This document shows, piece after piece, positions 35,613-45,900 of a stretch of DNA of 64,000 nt. Source of the DNA: Mesorhizobium wenxiniae. Its GTDB lineage: Bacteria > Pseudomonadota > Alphaproteobacteria > Rhizobiales > Rhizobiaceae. Positions within the stretch are counted from its first letter, which is position 1; the number at the start of each line of letters is the position of its first letter. The position numbers and the translations under genes were made by a program. The notes beneath the pieces are model-generated. The model saw only the letters and a program-made list of their open reading frames with translations, searched no databases and was not told where the DNA came from. The stretch spans positions 248,001 through 312,000 of the forward strand of contig NZ_NPKH01000014.1 of NCBI RefSeq assembly GCF_002284535.1, given 5' to 3'.

Positions 35613-35816
35613 ATGATTGCAGCTTATATCGACGAATTTATAATGTTTTGCGTCGGCCTATGGATGTCGGGCATCGGCTACGGGTTTCTCCAGACGCCAA
35701 ACCAACCCCAGGCTGGACAACGGGCCTGGTTGGCACGCCTTCCCAGCCATTTCAAATGGATGGGGCCGCTCTTGCTGATAATCTCGATCGTGCTCGCCGT
35801 CGCCTCACCGACTTGA
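35613..35816 (+). CDS. Small two-helix membrane protein (67 aa)
   Basis: 67 residues with hydrophobic helices at about 8-25 (FIMFCVGLWMSGIGYGF) and 48-65 (KWMGPLLLIISIVLAVA), joined by a polar loop. The start is preceded by GGGGGATTAGG. No family recognised. It starts 16 bp from the breakpoint of the truncated nitronate monooxygenase gene, so it may have arrived with the event that cut that gene. The next 173 bp (35817-35989) show nothing. Confidence 0.6.
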   Translation: MIAAYIDEFIMFCVGLWMSGIGYGFLQTPNQPQAGQRAWLARLPSHFKWMGPLLLIISIVLAVASPT

Positions 35817-35989
35817 TTCGGTCCGGGCCAGAAAGTCGCTGCGCTCATGGCCCCATAGAGGCAAGGCGTCAGCTTGGTGAATTCGCCGGTGAGCGGCTCA
35901 AAGCCCGTCGCGTTTGAAGAGATTCATGCGGCGCGCTTTGGATGTTTGTTTTCATCCCAAGATCGCTGCGCATTTTTGGGCCACTTGCA

Positions 35990-37426
35990 TTAACCTCTAA
36001 CCTGCACGTCCGACCCGACATAGGCGATGCGCAGCATGTTGGTGGAGCCCGGCGTCCTCAGCGGCACGCCGGCCGTGATGATGACCCGATCGCCCGGCTT
36101 GCCGAACCCCTCGTCCAAAGCGATGCGGCAGGCGCGGTCGACCATGTCGTCGAGGTCGATGGCGTCGGGCGAGACGACGCAATGCGTACCCCACAGAAGC
36201 GACAGCCGCCGCGCCGTGTTGACGATCGGCGACAGCGCGACGATCGGCACCTGCGGCCGCTCGCGCGCGGCGCGCAGGCCGGTCGTGCCCGACGCCGTAT
36301 AGCTGATGATCGCCGACAGTTTCAGCGTCTCGGCGATTTCGCGGGCGGCGAGCGAGATGGCGTCGGCGCCGGTCGCTTCCGGCTCCGAGCGCTGCGCATT
36401 GATGATGCCGGCATAGGTCGGGTCGATTTCGACCTTGCTGGCGATGCGGTTCATCATCGCCACTGCCTCGACCGGGTAGGCGCCGGCCGCGGACTCGGCC
36501 GAGAGCATGATAGCGTCGGCGCCTTCGAACACGGCGATCGAGACGTCCGACACCTCGGCGCGGGTCGGCACCGGCGCGGTGATCATGGATTCCAGCATCT
36601 GCGTGGCGATCACCACCGGCTTGCCGGCGCGGCGCGCGGCGCGGGTGATCTGCTTCTGGATGCCGGGCACGGCTTCAAGAGGCATTTCGACGCCGAGATC
36701 GCCGCGGGCAACCATCAAGGCATCCGAAAGTTCGATGATCTCGGCCAGCCGAGCGACGGCCTGAGGCTTTTCGATCTTGGCCATGATGAGCGCCCGGCCG
36801 CGCGCGATCTTGCGCGCTTCGGCCAAATCCTCCGGACGCTGGACGAATGACAGCGCCACCCAGTCGACGCCGGTGGCCAGCACCGCATCGAGATCCCTGC
36901 GGTCCTTTTCGGTCAGCGCGCCGACCGGCAGATCGGTGTCGGGCAGGCTGACGCCCTTCTTGTCTGAGATGCTGGTGCCGGCGACGACGGTGCAGACGAT
37001 CGCCTTGCCGTCGCTCTTCACCGCCTTCAGCTCGAGCTTGCCGTCGTCGATCAAAAGGCGGTGACCGGCCTCGACCGATCTCAGGATTTCCGGGTGGGGC
37101 AGATAGACCCTGGTCGAATTGCCGGGCTCGGGATTGTCGTCCAGCGTGAAGGTCTGGCCGAGTGTCAGCGTCTCTTTGCCGTTGGTAAACTTGCCGACCC
37201 GCAGCTTGGGCCCCTGCAGATCGGCGAGAATGCCGATCGGCCGGCCGACCGCTTTCTCGACGGTACGGATGCGACCGACAAGTGTGCGCATCAATTCATG
37301 ATCGGTGTGGCTCATATTGATGCGAAACACGTCGGCGCCGGCTTCGAAGAGCTTCTTCAGCATGTCCTCGGAGGAGGAGGCCGGACCGATAGTGGCGAGT
37401 ATCTTGACCTTGCGGCTGCGTCTCAT
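35990..37426 (-). CDS. pyk: Pyruvate kinase
   Basis: Final glycolytic enzyme, phosphoenolpyruvate + ADP to pyruvate + ATP. 478 residues. N-terminal KILATIGPASSS and INMSHTDHE, catalytic KIEKPQAV (Lys) and MVARGDLGVEMPLE, plus the C-terminal domain KLSAIISYTASGTTGLRAA. Its ATG overlaps the TGA of the DUF1036 gene by 4 bp, so the two are translated together. Confidence 0.97.
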   Translation of the reverse strand: MRRSRKVKILATIGPASSSEDMLKKLFEAGADVFRINMSHTDHELMRTLVGRIRTVEKAVGRPIGILADLQGPKLRVGKFTNGKETLTLGQTFTLDDNPEPGNSTRVYLPHPEILRSVEAGHRLLIDDGKLELKAVKSDGKAIVCTVVAGTSISDKKGVSLPDTDLPVGALTEKDRRDLDAVLATGVDWVALSFVQRPEDLAEARKIARGRALIMAKIEKPQAVARLAEIIELSDALMVARGDLGVEMPLEAVPGIQKQITRAARRAGKPVVIATQMLESMITAPVPTRAEVSDVSIAVFEGADAIMLSAESAAGAYPVEAVAMMNRIASKVEIDPTYAGIINAQRSEPEATGADAISLAAREIAETLKLSAIISYTASGTTGLRAARERPQVPIVALSPIVNTARRLSLLWGTHCVVSPDAIDLDDMVDRACRIALDEGFGKPGDRVIITAGVPLRTPGSTNMLRIAYVGSDVQVRG

Positions 37427-37911
37427 TGACTGTTTGTTCCCGGGGCGGCTGGAACGCCCCCCGTTGCGGGGTCATCGGTCAGCTGGACCATCCAGCTTGC
37501 CTGCTCGCCCGTGTCATATTCCTGGAATCCGGCGCGCTGGAAGCCCCGGGCGACGCAGTCGGTAACGCCGGCGATCTTGAACTCTTTTTCGGCCACGCAC
37601 ATGTTGATCGGGCCATCCCAGCGCCCGCCGCGCTCGGCGTCTTCTGCATAAAGATAGTAAAATCTTGATGACAGCGGCCCTTCGATCAGCGTCTTGCAGC
37701 TCGATCCCTCGATGTGCCACCAGCCTTCGGTGATCCAGCCGGCTTTGGCGCGATAGCCGATGCCGACGCCGACCAGGTTCTGCGTGGCGTTGCAGACACG
37801 GAAATCGGCGCGCGCCGGCGAGGCCGCAACCATCGCGGCGAGGCCCACAGCAAGGGTGAGGAGCGGCATGGCGAAGGCATAGCGCACGCGCGGCCTGCCG
37901 GCGGAACCCAT
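37423..37911 (-). CDS. DUF1036 exported protein
   Basis: 162-residue DUF1036 protein with an export signal ending AASPARA. The mature domain starts DFRVCNATQNLVGVGIGYRA and contains several cysteines. The ATG at 37911 is chosen because GAGGG precedes it; another in-frame ATG lies at 37941. Co-transcribed upstream of pyk, a pairing seen in related genomes (from recall). Function unknown. Confidence 0.85.
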   Translation of the reverse strand: MGSAGRPRVRYAFAMPLLTLAVGLAAMVAASPARADFRVCNATQNLVGVGIGYRAKAGWITEGWWHIEGSSCKTLIEGPLSSRFYYLYAEDAERGGRWDGPINMCVAEKEFKIAGVTDCVARGFQRAGFQEYDTGEQASWMVQLTDDPATGGVPAAPGTNSQ

Positions 37912-38156
37912 CCTGAAATCCCTCAAGAACCACATTCGCATCTCTCAACGCCCCTTTTCGGAAAAGTCCGTGCGCATGTCAACGCGGCCTTTTGCTCAAT
38001 TCCAATCGATTTAGAAAGGCTTCGGCGCACGATCTTTTGCCTTCCGCCAGATTTCCGCAGAAACCGTGGCCAAACGACGGCATTGCGTAATCATCCCCTT
38101 CGTGGAATGACGATACCATCCTCCCCGGAAGCCAGCGAACAGACCATTTCCCGCCG

Positions 38157-38954
38157 ATGACCCGATCCACAGTTTTCGCGCCTTTCGACATCGTCGAGGG
38201 CGACCGCAAGCGAGGCATCGTGCTTTTGGCCGATCACGCCCGTCGCGACTTGCCGGAAGAGTATGGCAGCCTCGGCTTGCCGGCGGCGGAATTCGATCGC
38301 CATATCGCCTACGACATCGGTGTCGAGACGGTGACGCGCGCACTGGCAGCTTTGCTCGGCGTGCCGGCGGTACTCGCCAATTTTTCGCGACTTCTGATCG
38401 ATCCCAATCGCGGCGAGGACGATCCGACGCTGATCCGCCAACTCTATGACGGCACCGTCATTTCGGGAAATTATCCACTTGCCTTGAAAGAACGTGAAAG
38501 GCGGCTCGACCGCTTCTATCGGCCCTATCACGATGCGGTCGGCGCAATGATCGCCTCGGTGGCACAGGCTTCCGCAAGCGCGCCCTTCATCTTTTCGGTA
38601 CATTCCTTCACCCCATTCATGCAGGGATTCGTGCGCCCTTGGCATGTTGGTGTCTTGTGGGATCGCGACGACCGGGTGGCGCGACCGCTGATCGAAATGC
38701 TTGCCGAGGACAAAAGCCTAATCGTCGGCGACAACGAGCCCTATGACGGCGCATTGCGCGGCGACACCATGTTCAGGCATGCCATAGTCAACGGCTTTGC
38801 CCATGCGCTGATCGAAATCCGTCAGGACCTGATCGCCGGTCGGAAGGATGCGGTCGCCTGGGCCGAACGGCTGGCGCCGATCGTTGACGCGATCAACCGC
38901 CGTCCCGATATACATCACGTCAAACGATTCGGCTCGCGCACCGGGCCGCTGTAA
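38157..38954 (+). CDS. N-formylglutamate amidohydrolase family protein
   Basis: 265-residue FGase-family hydrolase: LADHARRDLPEEYGSLGLPA, SRLLIDPNRGEDDP and SVHSFTPFM carry the probable metal ligands (His, Asp). Family members deformylate N-formylglutamate in histidine degradation or hydrolyse related amides. No hut genes are nearby, so the in vivo substrate is uncertain. Divergent from DUF1036-pyk; the DUF1244 gene follows after 10 bp. Confidence 0.88.
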   Translation: MTRSTVFAPFDIVEGDRKRGIVLLADHARRDLPEEYGSLGLPAAEFDRHIAYDIGVETVTRALAALLGVPAVLANFSRLLIDPNRGEDDPTLIRQLYDGTVISGNYPLALKERERRLDRFYRPYHDAVGAMIASVAQASASAPFIFSVHSFTPFMQGFVRPWHVGVLWDRDDRVARPLIEMLAEDKSLIVGDNEPYDGALRGDTMFRHAIVNGFAHALIEIRQDLIAGRKDAVAWAERLAPIVDAINRRPDIHHVKRFGSRTGPL

Positions 38955-38964
38955 GGAGGTTTCG

Positions 38965-39273
38965 ATGACGGAACTCAGCGACGCGCAAAAACGCGATTTC
39001 GAAGCCGCCGCCTTCCGCCGGCTGGTCGCGCATCTGCGCGAACGCACGGACGTGCAGAACATCGACCTGATGAACCTCGCCGGCTTCTGCCGCAACTGTC
39101 TCTCCAACTGGTATCGCGACGCCGCGGAGGCCGAGGGCGTCGATCTCAGCAAGGACCAATCGCGCGAGATCATCTACGGAATGCCCTATGCCGAATGGCA
39201 GGCGCTCAACCAGACTGATGCCTCCGATGCCAAGAAGGCGGAGTTCGAGGCAAGAGGCCCCAGGGATCACTAA
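38965..39273 (+). CDS. DUF1244 family protein
   Basis: 102-residue DUF1244 protein with the defining AFRRLVAHLRERTDVQNIDL and GFCRNCLSNWY segments (cysteines 46 and 49 form CxxC-like spacing). AAGGAGG precedes the ATG at 38965. Structural members are homodimers of unknown function. Co-transcribed with the amidohydrolase gene. Confidence 0.92.
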   Translation: MTELSDAQKRDFEAAAFRRLVAHLRERTDVQNIDLMNLAGFCRNCLSNWYRDAAEAEGVDLSKDQSREIIYGMPYAEWQALNQTDASDAKKAEFEARGPRDH

Positions 39274-39402
39274 CCGATCGGCTCTCATCAACCTCGAGTC
39301 GCGAGTCGCTTGGCCCAAGCACTTTCAAGAACGAGCGCTTGACCGAGGTTTGAATCGATCTAATTTGCCGCGCGAACCTATTGTGGCACCGGATTCTACA
39401 CG

Positions 39403-40584
39403 ATGGACACGCTAAAAATCATGCAGACCGCCATTCGTGGACGATGGGCCGTCGCGGCCATCTTCCTCGCCAATGGTTTTCTGACCGGCGCCTGGGCGCC
39501 GCAGATCCCGGTGGTCCTGACCCGGCTGGATATCAGCAAATTTACGCTTGGCCTGCTGATCTTGCTGTTCGGCGCCGGCGCGGTCACAGCCATGACTTGG
39601 TGCGGCCACCTGATCTCCAGGCATGGTTCGCGCACCGTGCTGCGCTGGTTCGGTCTCATCGGCAGCTTCGGCCTGCTGGTTGTGGCGCTTGCCCCCAACG
39701 TGCCGCTGGCGGCCATAGCCATGTTCATCTTCGGCGGTTCGATCGGCGGCATGGATGTCGCTATGAACGCCAATGCGGTCGTGGTGGAACGGCGGTTGTC
39801 CCGCGCCATCATGTCGTCCTCGCACGGCTTCTGGAGCCTTGGCGGTTTCGCCGGCGGCGCTCTCGGCGGCTTCGCCATCCAGAGCTACGGTCATCTCGCC
39901 CATGCGATGGTCGTGACGGCTCTCGCTTTCGCAGTGATTGCAGTGGCAGTCCGCTACCTGGTCGCCGAGGATAAGCCGCAGGTGACCAACCATCACAAAT
40001 TCGCGCTGCCTGGAAATCCGCTGGTCTATCTGGTCGGACTGATGGCGCTGCTGACGATGATCTCCGAGGGTGCGGTGCTCGACTGGGCGGCGCTTTACCT
40101 GCAACAGGAACTCGGTACCGACCTTGCCATAGCGGGTTTGGCCTACGCCGCTTTTTCCGGCGTCATGGCCGTCATGCGCTTCGCTGGCGACGGAGTCCGC
40201 AACCGTTTCGGTGCCGTGACGACGCTGCGCGTCTCGGCGCTTGTCGCCGCCGCCGGCATGCTGGTGGCCGGGCTGGCGCCCTCGCCCTGGCTCGCCATCT
40301 CAGCCTTTGCCTTTTGCGGCTTCGGCATCGCCAATATGGTGCCGATCCTGTTTTCGGCCGGTGGCAACCAGGAAGGCATGTCGTCCGGCACCGGCATGAG
40401 CGTCGTCACCACCATGGGCTATTCCGGCATTCTGGTGGCGCCGTCGGCAATCGGCTTCATCGCCGAGCATTCAAGCTTCGGTCCGATCTTCGTGGCTTTG
40501 TCGGGACTGCTGGTCGTCGTATTTTTGATGGCCGGGCTCGCTCACCGCGCCGAATTCGCGCCCGACCCAGCACCAGCCGAATAG
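39403..40584 (+). CDS. MFS transporter
   Basis: 393-residue twelve-helix carrier with RHGSRTVLRWFGLIGSFGLL between helices 2 and 3 and a second-half loop DGVRNRFGAVTTLR. It resembles the YbjJ/fucose-permease-like MFS branch. The substrate is unknown. It ends 43 bp inside the opposite LysR gene (convergent overlap), so the two transcripts are complementary at their ends. Confidence 0.85.
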   Translation: MDTLKIMQTAIRGRWAVAAIFLANGFLTGAWAPQIPVVLTRLDISKFTLGLLILLFGAGAVTAMTWCGHLISRHGSRTVLRWFGLIGSFGLLVVALAPNVPLAAIAMFIFGGSIGGMDVAMNANAVVVERRLSRAIMSSSHGFWSLGGFAGGALGGFAIQSYGHLAHAMVVTALAFAVIAVAVRYLVAEDKPQVTNHHKFALPGNPLVYLVGLMALLTMISEGAVLDWAALYLQQELGTDLAIAGLAYAAFSGVMAVMRFAGDGVRNRFGAVTTLRVSALVAAAGMLVAGLAPSPWLAISAFAFCGFGIANMVPILFSAGGNQEGMSSGTGMSVVTTMGYSGILVAPSAIGFIAEHSSFGPIFVALSGLLVVVFLMAGLAHRAEFAPDPAPAE

Positions 40585-41453
40585 CGTTTCAACTCCTCAT
40601 AGAGGAAATCCGCGACACGGCGGATGCGCACGCTGGTGCGCACGTCCCGGTGCATGGCCAGCCATACCGGCAGCGTCGGCAGCGCGAGGGCCGGCAGCAC
40701 TGTCTCCACCAGCGGATCGCGATTGGCCAGCGGCTCCTGGCCGAAGCCGATGCCGTTTCCCGCCCGCACCGCCTCCCAAAGCACCATTTGGTTGTCGGTC
40801 CTGAAGCGGAAGGCATTGCGGGTGAGCGGGACACCAAACTGGGCAAAGCCGCGAATGATCTCATCGCTGCGGTCGAAGCCGATCAGATCGTGGCCGGCAA
40901 GATCGCCGGGTTCGCGCGGACGGCCACGCCGATCGAGATAGGATTTTGCCGCGCAGGCGCGGAGCGGAATGTCTGCCACTTTACGCGCCACCAACTCGTT
41001 CTGCGCCGGCTTCACCATGCGGATGGCAATGTCTGCATCGCGGCGCAAGAGATTCTCGACCTGGTTCGACGCGACGATCTCGACCTCGATGCCGGGTTCC
41101 TCGGCGCCCAGCCGAGCCGTCATCTCGGGCAGGACATAGGCAGCCAACACCTCGCTGGCGGCAATGCGTACCGTGCCTTCGATCGCCTCGACCGATCCCA
41201 GCGCCAATAGCGAAAAGGCGCTTGCCTGCTCGCTCACTGCCCGGCCGCGTTCGTAGAGCGTGCTGCCGGCTTCCGTCAGCGCATAGCCGCGCCGCCCGCG
41301 CCGGAACAGGGTGACGCCGAGCGCCTGCTCCAGCTCGGCGATATGGCGGCCGAGCGTCGGCTGGCTTGCAGCCAGCTTGCGCGCGGCAGCGGACAGGCTG
41401 CCGGTTTCCGCCACTGTGACGAAACTCTTGATCAGGTTCCAGTCGAATTCCAT
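40542..41453 (-). CDS. LysR family transcriptional regulator
   Basis: 303-residue LysR protein: SFVTVAETGSLSAAARKLAA, QPTLGRHIAELEQALGVTLF, then an effector domain. Divergent from the epimerase gene at 41548; a CTGAAT/ATTCAG dyad lies between. It probably controls that gene. Confidence 0.93.
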   Translation of the reverse strand: MEFDWNLIKSFVTVAETGSLSAAARKLAASQPTLGRHIAELEQALGVTLFRRGRRGYALTEAGSTLYERGRAVSEQASAFSLLALGSVEAIEGTVRIAASEVLAAYVLPEMTARLGAEEPGIEVEIVASNQVENLLRRDADIAIRMVKPAQNELVARKVADIPLRACAAKSYLDRRGRPREPGDLAGHDLIGFDRSDEIIRGFAQFGVPLTRNAFRFRTDNQMVLWEAVRAGNGIGFGQEPLANRDPLVETVLPALALPTLPVWLAMHRDVRTSVRIRRVADFLYEELKRYSAGAGSGANSAR

Positions 41454-41459
41454 TCAAAA

Positions 41460-41484
41460 CTGAATATCACGTCGCAAAATTCAG
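41460..41484. promoter_or_regulatory. LysR-type dyad between divergent genes
   Basis: CTGAAT-N13-ATTCAG (41460-41465 and 41479-41484) lies 7 bp upstream of the LysR start and 64 bp upstream of the epimerase start, the place of an autoregulatory LysR box. Confidence 0.5.
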
Positions 41485-41547
41485 TCAATTTCTATTCGTT
41501 TGCGGACGGATCATATTGTGACTGTAACGCAAACACGGAGACGAAAA

Positions 41548-42507
41548 ATGACGAAGATCGCAATTCTGGGTGCCAATGGCCGGCTCGGCCGCGTGGTGGC
41601 CAAGGCCTTCATCGACGCTGGCTATGAAGTCCGCGCCATCACCCGCAGCGGCAAGATCGCGGCAGAACTCACAGGCGCCATCGCCGTCGCCGGCGACGGG
41701 CTCGATCGCGAAGCGCTTATCCGCGCCACCGAAGGCGTCGACATCATCTTCAACGGCCTCAACCCGATCTACACCGACTGGGGCAAGTGCCTGCCGATGG
41801 CCGAGAATGTCATGGCCGCGTGCCGGGCGAACGACGCATTGCACCTCGCTCCCGGTAGCGTTTACAATTACGGCTCGCCGATGCCGGAGGTCATCACCGA
41901 AGACACGCCGTTCCACCCGACGACCGAAAAGGGCCGCATCCGCGTCGCCATGGAAGACCTCTTTCGCCGCGAGGCCGAAGCGGGTCGAGTGCGCACCATT
42001 CTGCTGCGGGCCGGCGATTTCTTCGGCGGCACCGGCAGCGGAGCGTGGTTCGATCTGATCGTCGCCGCCAAGATGGACAAGGGCGTCTATACCGCTCCCG
42101 GGCCGGTCGATCTCGTGCATGAATGGGCCTACCTTCCGGACTTGGCCAAGGCGTTCGTCGGGCTAGCCGAGAATCTCGACAAGCTCGGCTCCTACGAATC
42201 GCTGAACTTTCCCGACCACGCCGTTACCGATCTCGAGATCAAGGCGGCCGCGGAAAAAGCGCTCGGGCGCACGCTGAAACTGACGTCGATGCCGTGGTGG
42301 GTGCTGCGCGCTGGCAGCCCGTTCGTGGCAATGTGGCGCGAGATCGTCTCGATGTCCTATCTGCGCTTCGAACCGCACCGGCTGGTCTCGGCAAGGCTGG
42401 AAGGCATCATCGGCACGATCCCGCATACGCCCCTGCATAAGGCGGTGGCAGGCGCTCTCGATGATCTCAGTGTCGCCACGATTGACCGCGTTTCGAAAGC
42501 TGCCTGA
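41548..42507 (+). CDS. NAD(P)-dependent epimerase/dehydratase-like protein (atypical SDR)
   Basis: 319-residue extended/atypical short-chain dehydrogenase. The N-terminal KIAILGANGRLGRVVAKAF is the nucleotide fold (GxxGxxG), and a family YNYGSP segment replaces the classical YxxxK, so it may be an NmrA/sugar-epimerase-like sensor or reductase. GAGACGAAAA precedes the ATG. Divergent from the LysR gene. Substrate unknown. Confidence 0.85.
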   Translation: MTKIAILGANGRLGRVVAKAFIDAGYEVRAITRSGKIAAELTGAIAVAGDGLDREALIRATEGVDIIFNGLNPIYTDWGKCLPMAENVMAACRANDALHLAPGSVYNYGSPMPEVITEDTPFHPTTEKGRIRVAMEDLFRREAEAGRVRTILLRAGDFFGGTGSGAWFDLIVAAKMDKGVYTAPGPVDLVHEWAYLPDLAKAFVGLAENLDKLGSYESLNFPDHAVTDLEIKAAAEKALGRTLKLTSMPWWVLRAGSPFVAMWREIVSMSYLRFEPHRLVSARLEGIIGTIPHTPLHKAVAGALDDLSVATIDRVSKAA

Positions 42508-42614
42508 AAACGGAAAATGGTACCCAGCGGATGGTCCGAACCGAAGGCTCGGAAAGAACCAAGCGAAAATCAAATGCTACAGCGCTGCGCCCTCAGAAGT
42601 CGCGCAGCGCTGTA
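42508..42614. repeat. Dispersed intergenic repeat, copy E (divergent), with strong hairpin
   Basis: Shares the AAAATCA...CTACAGCGC layout with copies A-D but ends in a perfect 13-bp stem, TACAGCGCTGCGC (42578-42590) with GCGCAGCGCTGTA (42602-42614). It lies between convergent epimerase and DUF3309 genes, where it may block read-through both ways. Confidence 0.6.
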
Positions 42615-42640
42615 CGTTGTCGAGCGCACCAAACTCCGGG

Positions 42641-42799
42641 TCAAATCCTGCCCATCAGCAGCAACACCAGCAACACGATCAGGATGACGCCGACGATGCC
42701 GGAGGGACCATAACCCCAGGAACGCGAATGAGGCCATGCCGGCACCGCGCCGATCAGAATGAGGATCAGAATGATGACGAGAATGGTGCTGAGCGTCAT
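42641..42799 (-). CDS. DUF3309 family membrane protein (52 aa)
   Basis: 52-residue DUF3309 protein: MTLSTILVIILILILIGAVP, the invariant WPHSRSWGYGPSG, and a second helix ending LLLMGRI. Small two-helix inner-membrane protein, function unknown. Family match is exact in the central motif. GGGGAG precedes the ATG. Confidence 0.93.
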   Translation of the reverse strand: MTLSTILVIILILILIGAVPAWPHSRSWGYGPSGIVGVILIVLLVLLLMGRI

Positions 42800-42840
42800 G
42801 AGAAACTCCCCGCTTTGAGGTGTCGCATGACAGACAATGC

Positions 42841-42873
42841 AAAAGGCCGCTGGGTTGTTCCCGGCGGCCTTTT
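42841..42873 (-). terminator. Intrinsic terminator of RND efflux operon
   Basis: AAAAGGCCGC pairs perfectly with GCGGCCTTTT, extended by TGGG/CCCG pairing and a TTGTT loop. It lies 45 bp past the RND gene stop on the minus strand, with T on both flanks. Confidence 0.85.
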
Positions 42874-42917
42874 CTTTGCGCGATCAGAATACGCTCGGCA
42901 CTCCAAGCAAAGTTGGC

Positions 42918-45900
42918 CTATTCGGCGGCCTTCGGGAAGGCGATCGCCGACTCGTCAAGCGAGCCCGGTCTTGCGGGGGCCTCGACAGTCGCCCCGACTG
43001 TCTTGCCGCGCCGGAACACCCGACGGAAGAATGCATAGAAGCGGCTGTTCTTACTGCGCGTGAACACCATCAGCATGGACGGTGTCACCACCAGCGTCAG
43101 CAAGGTGGCGAAGGACAGGCCGAAGACGATCGCCGACGACAGCGATATCCACCATTGCGTCGACGGCGCGTTGATCGTCGTCTCGTGATGGAAGATTTCG
43201 AGACCGAGGCCGAAAGCGATCGGCAGCACGCCGAGGATCGCCGACACCGCCGTCAGCACGACCGGCCGGGCACGCTCACGGCAGGTCTGCAGCACCGCGT
43301 CCATCTTGTCCCAGCCCTCTTCGCGCAGCCGGTCATAAGTGTCGATCAGCACGATGTTGTTGTTCACCACCACGCCGGCGAGCGCGATGACGCCGATGCC
43401 CGACATGACGATGCCGAACGCCTCTCCTGTCAAAAGCAATCCCAGGAACACCCCGACCGTCGCCATAACCACGCAGGACAGCACCAGCCAGACGCTGGTG
43501 AACTTGTTGAACTGCATCAGAAGCACCAAGAAGATCAGTAAGATCGCGGCACCGAAGGCCTTGCTGAGGAAGGCGCTGGCCTCGGCGCTGTCCTCGTTCG
43601 AGCCGGCGAGCTTCCAGCGTATGCCGCTGCCGAGATCCATATCGGCGACCGCCTGGCTGACCTGCTGCTGGACAGAAGCGACTTGCTCGCCGGCGGCGAC
43701 ATTGGCCTGGACGACCACCGTGCGCGCGCCGTCGATGCGGTTGAGGATACCGACGGTCGGCTCGGGCTTGCGCACGACGAAATTCGAGATCGGCACCGAA
43801 CCTTGCGAAGTCTGCACCCGGAGGTCGTCGAGTGTCGACAGCGTGCGCCGGTCCTCGGGCAGACGCAGCCTGATGTCGACGGCGTCGTCAGCACCGGCTG
43901 GCCGGTATTCACTGAGCTTCAGCCCGTTCGTCACCAGTTGCACAACCGTTCCGACCGAGGTCGGGCTGATGCCGTATTGCGCCGCCTTGGCGCGATCGAC
44001 GTCGAGCGCCCAGTCGACGCCGGGCGGCGGCAGGCCGTCGGAAATGTCGATGACGCCGGGCACCTTGGCAATGCGCGCGGCGACGGCGCGCGCCTTGTCG
44101 TCGAGACCTTTCGGGTCGACGGCCGAAAGCCTGATCTGGATCGGCTTGCCGGTGGGCGGGCCGGCCTCGGGCACGCGAACCTCGACATCGACGCCGGGAA
44201 TGCCGGCCATGACGCCGCGCAGTTCGTCCAGGATCGCGTTCGCCGATTTGCGCTCGCGCCAGTCGACGAACTCGTACTGGATTACGCCGACTACGTCTTC
44301 AGGAATGTCCTGGCCGCCGCCTTGGGTCTTGCCGACACGGGTGTAGACCGATTTCACGCCCGGCCAGCCAAGAAGCCGGTTCTCGGCGGTCTTCGTGGCG
44401 GCATCCATTTCGGCGAGCGAAAGGTTGCCGCGGGCGTGCACATAGAGCAGGCCGTAGTCAGGCTCGACATTCGGGAAGAACTCGACGCCGGCGCCGTATT
44501 TCGAATATGCAAAGCCGACACCGAACAAAAGGCCAACGGTGAGCAGAAGTACGGTAATGGGAAAGCGAACCGCCTGCTTGACCACGGCCATGTACCAGCC
44601 GTCGCGGTTGTCATTCTCGTGATGCGGCGGCGCCTTGGCGAACAGGGCGCCGAGCGCCGGCGCAAAGACCAGCGCATAGAGCATCGAGGCCGAAAGCGTG
44701 ACGATCAGCGTGATCGGCATGTATTTCATGAAATCGCCGATGATACCCGGCCAGAACAGCAGCGGCGAGAAGGCGGCGATGCGCGTCATCGTCGCGGCGA
44801 TAACTGGACCGGCCATGCGCTTGGCGGCAAGTGCGAAGGCCTCTGCCTTAGGCATGCCTTCGCTCATCCGCCGCTCGGCGAATTCGGTGACGATGATGGC
44901 GTCATCGACGAGCATGCCGACCGCCAGGATGAGGCTGAACAGCACGATCATGTTGATCGTGTAGCCCATCATGGCCAACAGCAGAATGCCGATCAGGAAG
45001 GACGATGGGATGGCCAGTCCGATCAACAGCGATGCACGGCCCGAGAGCGCGTAGAGAATGACGATGAACACCAGGATCACGGCGATCATGACGTGATTCT
45101 GCAGATCGCCGAGCAACTGGTTGACGAAGATCGATTTGTCCTGCGTGTAGGTGACGTGCATACCTTCCGGCATGGTTTTTATGAAGGCATCGGACACGGC
45201 CCTCACCTGGGCGATCGTGTCGATCAGGTTGGAGCCGATGCGCTTCTTCACCTCGATGGCGATCGCCGGCTTGCCGTCGAGACGGGTCACCGTCTCGGCG
45301 TCCTTGAAGGTGGAGCGGACGGTGGCGATATCCTTGGCCTGCACAACGGCATTGGGGCCGGCGACGATCGGAAGCGCCGCCACGTCCTCCGGCGTCTCGA
45401 TCAGCGACGGCACCTTGACCGCGTATTTGCCCTCGGATCCTTCGATGTTGCCGGCGGCGACAAGACTGTTGGAATCACCGACAGCACCGATCAGTTGCTC
45501 GAGCTGCAGCCCGTAGGAAGACAGTTTCATCGGATCGATGACGACTTCGACGAGATCGTCGCGGGCGCCCTGCAGCGAGCCCTCCAGCACGCCAGGCACT
45601 TCCTCGATGCGGTCGCGCAACTCGCGCGCCGCCGCCGTCAGCATGCGCTCGGGCACTTCGCCCGACAGGGTCACGACAAGGACGGGGAACTCGGAGACGT
45701 TGACTTCGGAGACTACAGGCTCCTCGGCAGCCTGCGGCAGGTCGGCCTTGCCATCCTGGACCTTGCTGCGCGTGTCCTGCAACGCCGTCGCCAGATCCGT
45801 CTGCGGGTGGAATTCGACCAGCACGTAACCGCCGCCCTGGAAGGCGGCCGAACGCATCTCCTTGAGACCTTTGAGGCTTTTCAGCTTGGCTTCCATCGGC

